From the NCBI RefSeq assembly GCF_001598435.1, contig NZ_BCYY01000022.1, forward strand, positions 22,066-86,065: a stretch of 64,000 nucleotides of DNA, given 5' to 3'. This document shows positions 16,868-24,040 of the stretch, piece after piece. A program made the position numbers and the translations under genes. The notes under the pieces are model-generated. The model was not told the origin of the DNA. It saw nothing but the letters and a program-made list of their open reading frames with translations, and ran no database searches. The DNA is from Sphingomonas pituitosa NBRC 102491 (GTDB lineage: Bacteria > Pseudomonadota > Alphaproteobacteria > Sphingomonadales > Sphingomonadaceae). Position 1 is the stretch's first letter, and each line of letters begins with the position of its first letter.

Positions 16868-17422
16868 TCACTGCCGCGCGAGATTCGCTTTGGTTGCAGG
16901 TTGAGACTTTGTCGCGCGCGCAAGCGACGCGACCACATCTTCAACAGGGATTTGCGCTTGAAGCTGCGCGAGAGCGGCTGGCAATAGCTGAGCGAGAAAT
17001 CGAGCGCGTTCGTCCCGCGAGTCGTCTGGACGCTCCAGAGCCAACAGCGCCGCGAACATCTGGGTCAGCGCATCTTCACTAGGTAGCGCGACATGCATCA
17101 TCAGGTGCCGGACCGGGGGAGGCGCCGGCACCAACGCATCTTCGTCAGCCTTATCAGACGGAACATCCTCGCCGCGCAGCCAGCGCAGCGACACGCCAAG
17201 CACCTCAGCAATTTCAGGCAGGAACTTGGATCGCTTGATCTTCCCGCTCATGATCTGATGGATCGTTCCGGGCGTCACACCGATTGCACGCGCAAGCGAC
17301 GACTGATCGTGCTGCGCCCTCTCCATCGCCTGCCGCACGCGCTCGGGGTTCAAGGCCGTCATGCGGTCGAGCGATAGTGCAAGAGATTGTAGCTCGCTAT
17401 CAGAGACATCTCTTCCCGACAT
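16868..17422 (-). CDS. CI-like prophage repressor (XRE helix-turn-helix)
   Basis: A 184-residue DNA-binding protein. The helix-turn-helix lies at about residues 30-75 (DQSSLARAIGVTPGTIHQIM, then a sensor-like segment ending VLGVSLRWLRGED). The C-terminal half is Ala/Leu-rich and has no LexA/S24 protease motif, so it should not be self-cleaving; induction may need another factor. Start 17422 was chosen for its GAGAGGG ribosome site; a longer reading from 17581 would run through the divergent promoter. Divergent from the Cro-like gene. Confidence 0.85.
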   Translation of the reverse strand: MSGRDVSDSELQSLALSLDRMTALNPERVRQAMERAQHDQSSLARAIGVTPGTIHQIMSGKIKRSKFLPEIAEVLGVSLRWLRGEDVPSDKADEDALVPAPPPVRHLMMHVALPSEDALTQMFAALLALERPDDSRDERARFLAQLLPAALAQLQAQIPVEDVVASLARATKSQPATKANLARQ

Positions 17423-17502
17423 TAATAGTTCCCTCTCATAGAATCCTCTTGCGTACTTTGAGAGGTTTCTATAACGTTGGCGTATGGATGAGAGACACCT
17501 CT
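17402..17502. promoter_or_regulatory. Lysogeny switch with four AGAG-N4-CT(C/A)T operator-like sites
   Basis: Four matching 12-bp sites: 17402-17413 (AGAGACATCTCT, inside the repressor start), 17425-17436 (minus strand AGAGGGAACTAT, over the repressor ribosome site), 17461-17472 (AGAGGTTTCTAT, over a TATAAC -10 of the Cro-side promoter) and 17491-17502 (AGAGACACCTCT, inside the cro-like gene). A candidate -35 (TTGCGT) lies at 17449-17454. The outer pair resemble each other most, as do the inner pair. Confidence 0.65.
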
Positions 17503-17804
17503 TAACCGCGCTCGCCGCGTTCGATCGCGCGCTGCAGATCGCAGGTTCGCAGAGCGCGCTTGCCCGAATTTGCGGCTGCACCCCCGGAGCAATCTACCAG
17601 CCCCGGAAACAGGGTAAGCCGCTGTCCGCGCGCTTCGTCTTGAAAGTCGAAGCTGCGACTGGCGTGTCCCGCCACGATCTTCGTCCCGATTTTTACCCGC
17701 GAGCGGTAGAGGAGACTCTTCATGACGCCTCTGTATCGGAGAAAACTATAAGCGTCGCCTGCAATCAGGCTCCGCTTTTGCCGAAGGCGCCGGCCGATGA
17801 CTGA
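17484..17804 (+). CDS. Cro/YdaS-like antirepressor
   Basis: A 106-residue protein with a Cro-type helix-turn-helix at about residues 13-60 (SQSALARICGCTPGAIYQ followed by a basic turn, then VEAATGVSRHDLRPD), as in YdaS-like phage regulators. It is divergent from the repressor and shares the operator region, so it most likely represses the lysogenic promoter and opens the early operon. Start ATG 17484 lies 9 bp after the -10. The stop overlaps the next gene. Confidence 0.82.
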   Translation: MDERHLLTALAAFDRALQIAGSQSALARICGCTPGAIYQPRKQGKPLSARFVLKVEAATGVSRHDLRPDFYPRAVEETLHDASVSEKTISVACNQAPLLPKAPADD

Positions 17805-18000
17805 GATCGCTTCGCACGAGGTTCGCACGCTAGGCCATATGCTCGCCGCGCTGACCGACCTTCAAACCAAGGCAGCCGAGATCCAGCGCGAGCCTGTTGG
17901 CATCGCCAACATCGACAACGCAGCAGGCTGGAAGATCGTGCTCGAGAAGAACGATCTCGGTCTGTTGAACGTCCGCTTTTCGAGGCCGCGCAATGGCTGA
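17797..18000 (+). CDS. Small early phage protein, unknown
   Basis: A 67-residue protein overlapping the Cro-like gene by 8 bp and the next gene by 8 bp, so clearly part of one operon. The sequence is soluble, with a helical first half and a short beta-like end (GWKIVLEKNDLGLLNVRF). No family recognised. Confidence 0.6.
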   Translation: MTEIASHEVRTLGHMLAALTDLQTKAAEIQREPVGIANIDNAAGWKIVLEKNDLGLLNVRFSRPRNG

Positions 18001-18298
18001 CCTCGCACCGAATAACCCCACGGGTCGCACTGTGGGGCAGGCCACCATCGACGTTGTGTCTCCTTGCGGCGGTGGTGGCCTACCTGATCTTGCCGATCTC
18101 AAGGCCGAGCGGGAGAGGCTCTGGCAATACCGCCCGCGCACGCGTGCCAAGAAGTACGCGAAGGCCGAGCGCTTGAGCCAGATCCGCCGCATGCTTGCGG
18201 CGATCGCGATCGAGAATGGCTTTTGCGCCAACTGCTTCGAGAATCTGGCCGGCGCGACGGGACCTGAGTGCTCCAGCTGTGAGGAGCTGCCTTTCTGA
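17993..18298 (+). CDS. Small early protein with a C4 zinc-binding tail
   Basis: A 101-residue protein. The middle is basic and helical (residues 38-75). The C-terminus carries CANC and CSSC pairs (GFCANCFENLAGATG then ECSSCEELPF), a likely zinc knuckle. Function unknown; a DNA- or protein-binding role is possible. Overlaps both neighbours. Confidence 0.65.
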   Translation: MADLAPNNPTGRTVGQATIDVVSPCGGGGLPDLADLKAERERLWQYRPRTRAKKYAKAERLSQIRRMLAAIAIENGFCANCFENLAGATGPECSSCEELPF

Positions 18299-18789
18299 TG
18301 ACCAAGCAACGCACCCCCGGCACTTGGGCCCACGCCGCCTTCAAGATCGGCGAGCACCTCGGCGCCAAGCGCGCCGCTGCCGTCGCGCAGGTTAGCGAAC
18401 GCACCTTCTACAACTGGGCCGATCCGGATCTTGAGGGCACACCCACGCTGGCCCAAGCGTTCGCGCTCGATATGGCATTTTTCGATGCCGGCGGCGACAC
18501 GTTGCCCTTCCTCGCGGTCTACCAGGCTGCGACCGAGTGCCGCGCGATCGTTGCCGATCCGTGCCGCCTCGCCCTCGTCGATGATATCGCGGACACCGCC
18601 AAGGAATTCGGCGAGGTCGTCGAACACGGCCTCGCCGCCGCACGGTCGACCGCCAGCCGCAGCGACGTGCTGCGGGCGATGACGGAGGCGGCCGAACTGG
18701 AACAGGCGGCCAAGACAATCACGCGCCGACTTGGCGCCATCTTTCGCCGTGGCGCGGGGCCTCGGCAAATCGCGGGGGGAACCCAATGA
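18298..18789 (+). CDS. CII/CP76-like phage regulatory protein
   Basis: A 163-residue protein resembling phage CII (CP76) regulators. An N-terminal helix-turn-helix-like region (KIGEHLGAKRAAAVAQVSERTFYNW) is followed by a long helical domain. In lambdoid and P2-related phages such proteins tune the lysis-lysogeny decision. It lies in the early operon three genes after the Cro-like gene and overlaps the Ogr-like gene by 4 bp. The call is from pattern similarity only. Confidence 0.6.
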   Translation: MTKQRTPGTWAHAAFKIGEHLGAKRAAAVAQVSERTFYNWADPDLEGTPTLAQAFALDMAFFDAGGDTLPFLAVYQAATECRAIVADPCRLALVDDIADTAKEFGEVVEHGLAAARSTASRSDVLRAMTEAAELEQAAKTITRRLGAIFRRGAGPRQIAGGTQ

Positions 18790-19082
18790 GCATGAAGCGA
18801 AGCCTCCATGTGCTGTGTCCGGAGTGCGGGTCACGCGTGACCTGTCGCACAAGCGAACAGATGACCCGCACCGTCCGCGAAGGGCGGATGCTGTGCGACA
18901 ACGACGACTGCGGGTGCGCTTTCGTCGTTCACATTATCGCCGTGCGCCTCGTGGTTCGGGGCCTTGCCCCCAACCCCGAGCTGCACCTGCCGGTCGGCAG
19001 GTGGAGAGAGCCGGCGAACGACGATAGCCCACCACGCCCGGCCAATGACGACAGGATCGCCGCCGATCTCGTGACCGGCTGA
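18786..19082 (+). CDS. ogr: Ogr/Delta-like zinc-finger late-gene activator
   Basis: A 98-residue protein with the Ogr/Delta pattern: CPECGSR...RTS then a basic stretch and CDNDDCGCAF, giving four zinc cysteines at the spacing of P2 Ogr and P4 Delta. These proteins bind a dyad near -55 of late promoters and contact RNA polymerase alpha. The C-terminal 45 residues are Pro/Arg/Asp-rich and unlike P2 Ogr. Here the gene sits in the early operon, not after D as in P2, so it would be made before the late genes. Likely target sites: 4300-4321 and 7962-7983. Confidence 0.85.
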   Translation: MSMKRSLHVLCPECGSRVTCRTSEQMTRTVREGRMLCDNDDCGCAFVVHIIAVRLVVRGLAPNPELHLPVGRWREPANDDSPPRPANDDRIAADLVTG

Positions 19083-19187
19083 CGCCCGCCGGCACCGCGC
19101 CGGCCGAACTGAAACTCGAATGCCTAGCCCGAAGCGCCCCGCTTCCGGGAACGCCCTCCGCTTGCCTGCGAAAGACCACACCACCCG

Positions 19188-21902
19188 ATGCGCGACGATT
19201 TGCTCAAGGACGTCCTGGCCCGCCTGAAGCGTGACTACGGCTTCAAGGAAAAGGGCGCATGGCTGCAGGAGGGTCGCTGCGCGCACTGCGACAAGAAGGA
19301 AGCCTTCGTCCGTGCCGACAACCCGTGGGTGGTGAAGTGCGGGCGCCAGAACAAGTGCGGGCGCGATAGCGCCGTCAAGGAGCTGTATCCGGACCTGTTC
19401 GACAACTGGTCGAACCGCCACAAGGCCACCCCCGAGGATCCGAACGCGGCGGCCGACGCCTATCTGCAGCACGCCCGGGGCTTCAACCTGTCCGGCCTGC
19501 GTGGCAGCTACCGGCAGGAGTGGTACAGCGATCAGAAGCTCGGCCTTACGACCGCCACCGTTCGCTTCCCCCTCCCCGGCGACAGCTATTGGGAACGGCT
19601 GATCGACCAGCCCAGCCGCTTCGGGAAGAAGAAGGCGCGGTTCAACTATGGCAGCACCTGGCGCGGCCATTGCTGGCTGTACCCGAAGAGCAGCATGCTC
19701 GACTATGCGCGTGCCGGCGAGATCTGGATCGCCGAGGGCATCTTCGACGCCATCGCGCTCGTCCAGACCGGCAAGGTGCACGCCGTCGCGGCGATGTCGT
19801 GCAACGTCTATCCTGAGCACTTCCTCGCCGAGCTGCGCAAGACGTGCGGCGATCTCAACATCGCCACCCCCAAGCTGATCTGGGCCTTCGATGTCGGCGC
19901 GGCTGGCGTGCGCTTTACCCGCAAGTTCGCGGACCAAGCCCGAGCCGAGGGCTGGACCTGCGGCGCCGCCCAGGTGCGCCCGGATGGCGAGGGCGAGAAG
20001 CTCGACTGGAACGACCTGGCGCAGCGCGACAAGCTGCAGCCGTCCGACCTGGACGAGTATCGCTGGAACGGCGAGATCACGATCGCCAGCTCGGCCACCG
20101 CCAAGGCCCTGCTGATCTACGAGCGCAAGCGGCTCGAGTCTTTCCCGATCACCTTCGGCGGCAAGCAGCTATGGGCCAACTTCTCGCTGGAGCGCATCCA
20201 GGGAGAGCTGCAGTCGCTGCTCGAAAGCCAGGATCCGGAGTTCGAGGACTTCAAGGAGCTGCCGTTCGACGAGCAGTGGAACAAGGCCGCCGAGCGCGCC
20301 GTCGCGATCGAGGAGGTGGCGAACTGCACCTTCCGCACCCTCTATTATCAGCGCGACCCGATCGTCGAGGAAGGCTCGTACCTCATCCGCGTCGACTTTC
20401 CGTCCGACCGTGCGGGCGTGAAGGCCACCTTTTCCGGCTCCGCCTGCTCGGGTGCAGGCGACTTCAAGAAGCGCCTCGCCAGTATTGCCCCCGGCGCCCA
20501 GTGGACCGGCAACCAGTATCAGCTGGACAAGCTGATGCAGGTACAATGGGCGCAGATCCGCATGGTCGAGGCCCTGCAGTTCGTCGGCTATTCCAAGGAG
20601 CATGAGGCGTGGGTTTTCGGCGACATCGCCGTCCACAAGGGCCGCACCTATGAGGTGAACGAGGAGGATTATTTCCGCCTCGGCAAACAGTCGGTGAAGC
20701 TGCGCTCCAACGAGCGAATGCTGCGGATCGAGTACGATCCCGATCGCCTGGACCTGACATGGGTGAAGCCGCTGTCGCTGGCCTATGGCCCCAAGGGACT
20801 GGTGGTGCTCGCCTATTGGGTGCTGAGCCTGTTCGCGGAGCAGGTGCGCCACCACCAGGAGAGCCTGGGCTTCCTCGAAATGACCGGCGAGCCCGGCAGC
20901 GGCAAGACGACGCTGCTGGAGTTCCTCTGGAAACTGCTCGGCCGCCCCGGATACGAAGGCTTCGATCCCACCAAGGGCACGATCGCCGGTATCGCACGCA
21001 CGCTCGGCCAGGTCGCGAACCTGCCGGTGGCGATGATCGAGGGCGACCGTACCCAAGAGACGGCGCATGCCCGCCGCTTCGAATGGGACGAGCTGAAGAC
21101 CGCCTATAACGGCCGCCCCGTGCGCACGCGCGCCGTCGCGAACGCCGGCATGGAAACCTACGAGCCGCCATTCCGCGCAGCGCTGGTGATCGCCCAGAAC
21201 GCCCGCGTGCAGGGATCGGAAGCGCTCACCGAGCGCATCATGGGCGTGCACTTCGACAAGGGCCGGTTCTCCCCCGAAGGCAAGGCCGCCGCGGGCAAGC
21301 TCAAGGCCGCCGACATCAAGGCGATTTCGGGCTTTCCGGTGCACGTGACCCGGCGCGAGGAGCAGATCCTAGCCGCCTATTTCGCGGCCTATGCCCGCCA
21401 CGAACCGGCGATGCGGGACTATCCCGGATGCGGCAACTATCGCTTCGCGCACAACCACGCACAGCTCGCCGCGATGCTGGACGCGATGCGCGTCGTCATC
21501 ACCAACATCAGCGACCGCGATGTCGCAGATGCGCACGCGCTGATCCTCGCCATGCTGGTGGAGCGCCACCAGCTCACCGACGCGGATCACCCGTATGTCG
21601 TGCAGTTCTGGGAGCGGTACGACCATTTCCTCGCCCAGGACGCGAGCGTCACCAACCCGCCGAACCCAATCAACCACAGCCGCAAGGCCGATCAGATCGC
21701 CATCAGCCTGGTGCAGTACGAATCGCGCTGCACCACCAGCGGCCTGCGCCCGCTCTGCACGATGATCGAGCTGCAGAAGCTGCTCAAGACCTCGAAGAGC
21801 CGCCGCTTCATCGCGGTGAAGCCGATCAATTCCATCACCGGCAAGACCGTCGCCTGCTGGGTCTTCCGCAATCCCGATTCCCACGAGAGCAAAGGAGCAT
21901 AA
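19188..21902 (+). CDS. Phage toprim primase / helicase-type replication protein
   Basis: A 904-residue replication protein. A zinc finger is at the N-terminus (CAHC at 31-34, Cys51, Cys57). A toprim domain follows, with the catalytic Glu in WIAEGIFDAIAL (about 180-191) and the acidic WAFDVGAAG strand near 229. A P-loop ATPase with Walker A GEPGSGKTT lies near residue 567. The layout recalls P4 alpha and other primase-helicase fusions and differs from the P2 A-type rolling-circle protein, so replication may be theta type. It begins 105 bp after the Ogr-like gene and heads the next gene group. Confidence 0.85.
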   Translation: MRDDLLKDVLARLKRDYGFKEKGAWLQEGRCAHCDKKEAFVRADNPWVVKCGRQNKCGRDSAVKELYPDLFDNWSNRHKATPEDPNAAADAYLQHARGFNLSGLRGSYRQEWYSDQKLGLTTATVRFPLPGDSYWERLIDQPSRFGKKKARFNYGSTWRGHCWLYPKSSMLDYARAGEIWIAEGIFDAIALVQTGKVHAVAAMSCNVYPEHFLAELRKTCGDLNIATPKLIWAFDVGAAGVRFTRKFADQARAEGWTCGAAQVRPDGEGEKLDWNDLAQRDKLQPSDLDEYRWNGEITIASSATAKALLIYERKRLESFPITFGGKQLWANFSLERIQGELQSLLESQDPEFEDFKELPFDEQWNKAAERAVAIEEVANCTFRTLYYQRDPIVEEGSYLIRVDFPSDRAGVKATFSGSACSGAGDFKKRLASIAPGAQWTGNQYQLDKLMQVQWAQIRMVEALQFVGYSKEHEAWVFGDIAVHKGRTYEVNEEDYFRLGKQSVKLRSNERMLRIEYDPDRLDLTWVKPLSLAYGPKGLVVLAYWVLSLFAEQVRHHQESLGFLEMTGEPGSGKTTLLEFLWKLLGRPGYEGFDPTKGTIAGIARTLGQVANLPVAMIEGDRTQETAHARRFEWDELKTAYNGRPVRTRAVANAGMETYEPPFRAALVIAQNARVQGSEALTERIMGVHFDKGRFSPEGKAAAGKLKAADIKAISGFPVHVTRREEQILAAYFAAYARHEPAMRDYPGCGNYRFAHNHAQLAAMLDAMRVVITNISDRDVADAHALILAMLVERHQLTDADHPYVVQFWERYDHFLAQDASVTNPPNPINHSRKADQIAISLVQYESRCTTSGLRPLCTMIELQKLLKTSKSRRFIAVKPINSITGKTVACWVFRNPDSHESKGA

Positions 21903-21905
21903 TCG

Positions 21906-22358
21906 ATGCTGCTGCCCAACACGCACGTCCCCGGCACGCGCAGTGCGCCCATGCGCATGACGGCCGCCCGCTATCTGGAGCTGCGCCGCAAGGCGGCGGG
22001 GCTCTCCCGCTACGAACTGGCGGTGCGCTTGAACAGTTTAGAACTGGCGGTGCGCTTGAGCAGTTTTCCCAGCCCAGCCCAACGGCACCGCGGTATCGGC
22101 GCCATCGCCTCGCTGATCGAACAGCTGGAACGCCCCGGCTCGCGTGCGAAGCACCCCGAGCTGGTCCAGGCGCTTGCAACGATCATCCCCGTCGACGTCG
22201 CCATCTACAACCAGCTCGCGAACGATCCGGTGGACCGTCACCCGACCGTTTGCTTGTCGTGCGGCTGTTCGGACTATTTTCCGTGCACCGGCGCCGCCGG
22301 CATCTGCACGCTGGAGCGCGGCACCTGCACCCGCTGCCAGAGCGGAGCGGCCCAATGA
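21906..22358 (+). CDS. XRE-like helix-turn-helix protein with C-terminal cysteine cluster
   Basis: A 150-residue protein. Residues 17-80 look like an XRE helix-turn-helix (RYLELRRKAAGLSRYELAVRL ... LIEQLERPGSR) but are interrupted by an exact-length tandem duplication of nine residues (ELAVRLNSL/ELAVRLSSF). The C-terminus has CLSCGC, CTLERGTC and TRC, a likely zinc site. The duplication falls inside the DNA-reading helices and may impair or alter binding. Starts 3 bp after the primase. Confidence 0.65.
   Translation: MLLPNTHVPGTRSAPMRMTAARYLELRRKAAGLSRYELAVRLNSLELAVRLSSFPSPAQRHRGIGAIASLIEQLERPGSRAKHPELVQALATIIPVDVAIYNQLANDPVDRHPTVCLSCGCSDYFPCTGAAGICTLERGTCTRCQSGAAQ
22014..22067 (+). repeat. 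27-bp in-frame tandem duplication
   Basis: Two adjacent 27-bp units (22014-22040 and 22041-22067) differ at only two bases. The reading frame is preserved, adding nine residues to the helix-turn-helix protein. The near identity points to a recent replication-slippage event. Confidence 0.9.
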
Positions 22359-22498
22359 ACCGGCTGCAGCGCATCTTCGGCTGCAACTGCAAGAGCTGCC
22401 AGCCCACCGCGCACCCGCTCGCCCGCCTGGTCTTCAATGCCTGGGGCGGCCTGGGCGTCGGCCTGATCATCATCCAGATCCTGAGGAACTTCCAGTGA
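22355..22498 (+). CDS. Small membrane protein, unknown
   Basis: A 47-residue protein starting in an ATGA overlap with the previous gene. It has an N-terminal CNCKSC cluster and one hydrophobic helix (LVFNAWGGLGVGLIIIQIL). Its stop is followed within 6 bp by the DUF2312 gene. Function unknown. Confidence 0.6.
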   Translation: MNRLQRIFGCNCKSCQPTAHPLARLVFNAWGGLGVGLIIIQILRNFQ

Positions 22499-22503
22499 CC
22501 ACC

Positions 22504-22863
22504 ATGACCATGCGCCAGGAGCGCGCGGGCGACGGCTCGCTGCGCCACGTGCCCACCCCGTTCATCCCCACCGCCGGCAAGGCCAAGGGCAAGAAGGCCA
22601 CCAAGCCGGCCGATCCGATCAAGGCCAACCCCGACACCTCCGCGCAGCAGCTCGCCCAGCTGATCGAGCGCATCGAGCGCCTGGAGGAGGAGAAGGCGGG
22701 CATCCTTGGCGACATCAACGAAGTCTATGCCGAGGCGAAGGCGACCGGGTTCGACGTCAAGACGATGCGCACCATCGTGAAGATCCGGAAACTGGAAAAG
22801 CACCACCGCATCGAGGCGGAGGAGATCCTCGAAACCTACAAGTCCGCGCTGGGAATCGTGTGA
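22504..22863 (+). CDS. GapR-like DUF2312 DNA-binding protein
   Basis: A 119-residue protein. Residues 45-119 match the DUF2312/GapR family: LIERIERLEEEKAGILGDIN then VYAEAKATGFDVKTMR and a C-terminal EEILETYKSALG. GapR of Caulobacter is a tetrameric nucleoid protein that clamps overtwisted DNA ahead of forks. The N-terminal 44 residues are Lys/Pro-rich and look disordered. A GTG nine bases upstream (22495) overlapping the previous stop is an alternative start. Location after the primase fits a replication accessory role. Confidence 0.85.
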   Translation: MTMRQERAGDGSLRHVPTPFIPTAGKAKGKKATKPADPIKANPDTSAQQLAQLIERIERLEEEKAGILGDINEVYAEAKATGFDVKTMRTIVKIRKLEKHHRIEAEEILETYKSALGIV

Positions 22864-23003
22864 TGCGCCGCCCCGACCTCGTCCGCGCCATCACGCGCGA
22901 GATCCCGATCCTCGCCTTCGTCGTCATCGTGCTCCTGCTCGCTCTGGCGCAGCAGCGGCCCGAGCGCGCCTGCGGCGAAACCCAATTGGAGACCCGCCCA
23001 TGA
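22863..23003 (+). CDS. Tiny single-pass membrane protein
   Basis: A 46-residue frame with an ATG overlapping the DUF2312 stop. A basic N-terminus precedes a strongly hydrophobic helix (IPILAFVVIVLLLALA), then a soluble tail. Overlaps at both ends argue for a real gene. Function unknown. Confidence 0.55.
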   Translation: MRRPDLVRAITREIPILAFVVIVLLLALAQQRPERACGETQLETRP

Positions 23004-23131
23004 TCCGCATCGACCCGCGCCGCGCAGGCGCGCACGTCCGCACCGCCGGCAAGGCCATCGTGACGATCGGCGTGATGTTCACGCTGTTCCTGATCGCCAT
23101 CGGCACCGTGATGGGGGAGCGCCGCCGATGA
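23000..23131 (+). CDS. Tiny single-pass membrane protein
   Basis: A 43-residue frame overlapping its neighbours by 4 bp on both sides. The core is a hydrophobic helix (AIVTIGVMFTLFLIAIGTVM) between basic ends. With 22355-22498 and 22863-23003 it makes three tiny membrane proteins within 780 bp. Function unknown. Confidence 0.55.
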   Translation: MIRIDPRRAGAHVRTAGKAIVTIGVMFTLFLIAIGTVMGERRR

Positions 23132-23430
23132 AGCGCCGCCGCCCCCAACCCCAGCTTTGCGACGTCATCGGTTGCGGTCGTTCGCGCGTGCCGCTGCGCC
23201 GTGTGTGCGACCGCTGTCGCGAGCGCCTGCCCGCGGAGATCCGCATTGCGATCGAGGAAGCGCACCACCAGCGCCGCTGGTGCGACCACCTCACCGCCCG
23301 TCGCCAGGCCGGCGCATTCCTGAACCTGCCGGTGCCCACGAAGGCGCCGGCCACCATCACCCCCAGCATATCGCCACAGCGTGCCTACGAGCTGCAGGCG
23401 CGGATGCTGGGCGAAAGGAGCGAGCCATGA
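23128..23430 (+). CDS. Small basic zinc-ribbon-like protein
   Basis: A 100-residue basic protein with four cysteines near the N-terminus (LCDVIGCGRSR then VCDRCRERLP), probably a zinc ribbon, followed by helical and Pro-rich segments. No known function. ATG overlaps the previous stop, and it ends in an overlap with the next start. Confidence 0.6.
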   Translation: MKRRRPQPQLCDVIGCGRSRVPLRRVCDRCRERLPAEIRIAIEEAHHQRRWCDHLTARRQAGAFLNLPVPTKAPATITPSISPQRAYELQARMLGERSEP

Positions 23431-23822
23431 GCAGCACCGCCAAACGCCTCTGCATCGTATGCGGGCGCCCGATCGCCAAGCGCACGAGCGACTTCTTCTT
23501 TCGCGAACCCGTAGCGTATCAGCCGCCTAAGCCACACTCTTGGGGCGGCGACCATAATGCCATTGAGGCAAAGCCCGACGGGTGGCGGGAGGGGAACTCA
23601 ATCTACCTCCATCAGAGGCCCCGCAGTCGCGAAGAAGCACAGCGTTATGTGAACGGCGAGATCATCAGTGTTCGCCGTGACGGCGAGGTGCTTTCGCGCG
23701 TCAGCTACTGGGATGGCGAGAGCTGGCAGGACAGGTTCTTCTGCACAAATCGGTGCGCCATGGATCAGGGCTACGCATCTGCTCAGCACGGGCACCGCTA
23801 CCTCTGGAAGTCTCGCTCATGA
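23427..23822 (+). CDS. Small protein with split CxxC/CxxxC zinc pairs
   Basis: A 131-residue protein with one cysteine pair at the N-terminus (LCIVCGRPI) and another at the C-terminus (FFCTNRCAMDQG), resembling split zinc-binding domains of phage proteins. The middle is beta-rich with many aromatic residues. Codon use is visibly less G/C-biased than the flanking genes, suggesting a different origin. Function unknown. Confidence 0.62.
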   Translation: MSSTAKRLCIVCGRPIAKRTSDFFFREPVAYQPPKPHSWGGDHNAIEAKPDGWREGNSIYLHQRPRSREEAQRYVNGEIISVRRDGEVLSRVSYWDGESWQDRFFCTNRCAMDQGYASAQHGHRYLWKSRS

Positions 23823-24040
23823 CAGACGAACAGATCCTAGCCGCTGTCGCCCAGCGCCCGTGCAGCCAGCACACCTATGTCGTGCGGAACATCCTGGCGA
23901 CCGAGCTGGGCCGCATGGAGATCACGACCGCTCAGGTCCGCCGACGCCTCACCGCCCTTGAGAAACAGGGAAAGGTGAAGTCGCGTCGGTGGGGACCGGG
24001 CAGCAGCATCGAATGGACGATCAATGCCGATCAGCCCTGA
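23819..24040 (+). CDS. Small winged-helix-like protein
   Basis: A 73-residue protein with the shape of a winged helix: an N-terminal helix, a recognition-like stretch (TTAQVRRRLTALEKQGKV) and a two-strand wing (KSRRWGPGSSIEWTI). Possibly a local regulator. Overlaps the previous gene by 4 bp and the next by 17 bp. Confidence 0.6.
   Translation: MTDEQILAAVAQRPCSQHTYVVRNILATELGRMEITTAQVRRRLTALEKQGKVKSRRWGPGSSIEWTINADQP

Noticed and set aside
17423..17581. Longer N-terminus of the repressor
   Set aside because: It would run through the divergent promoter and the Cro-like gene start; 17422 has a good ribosome site.
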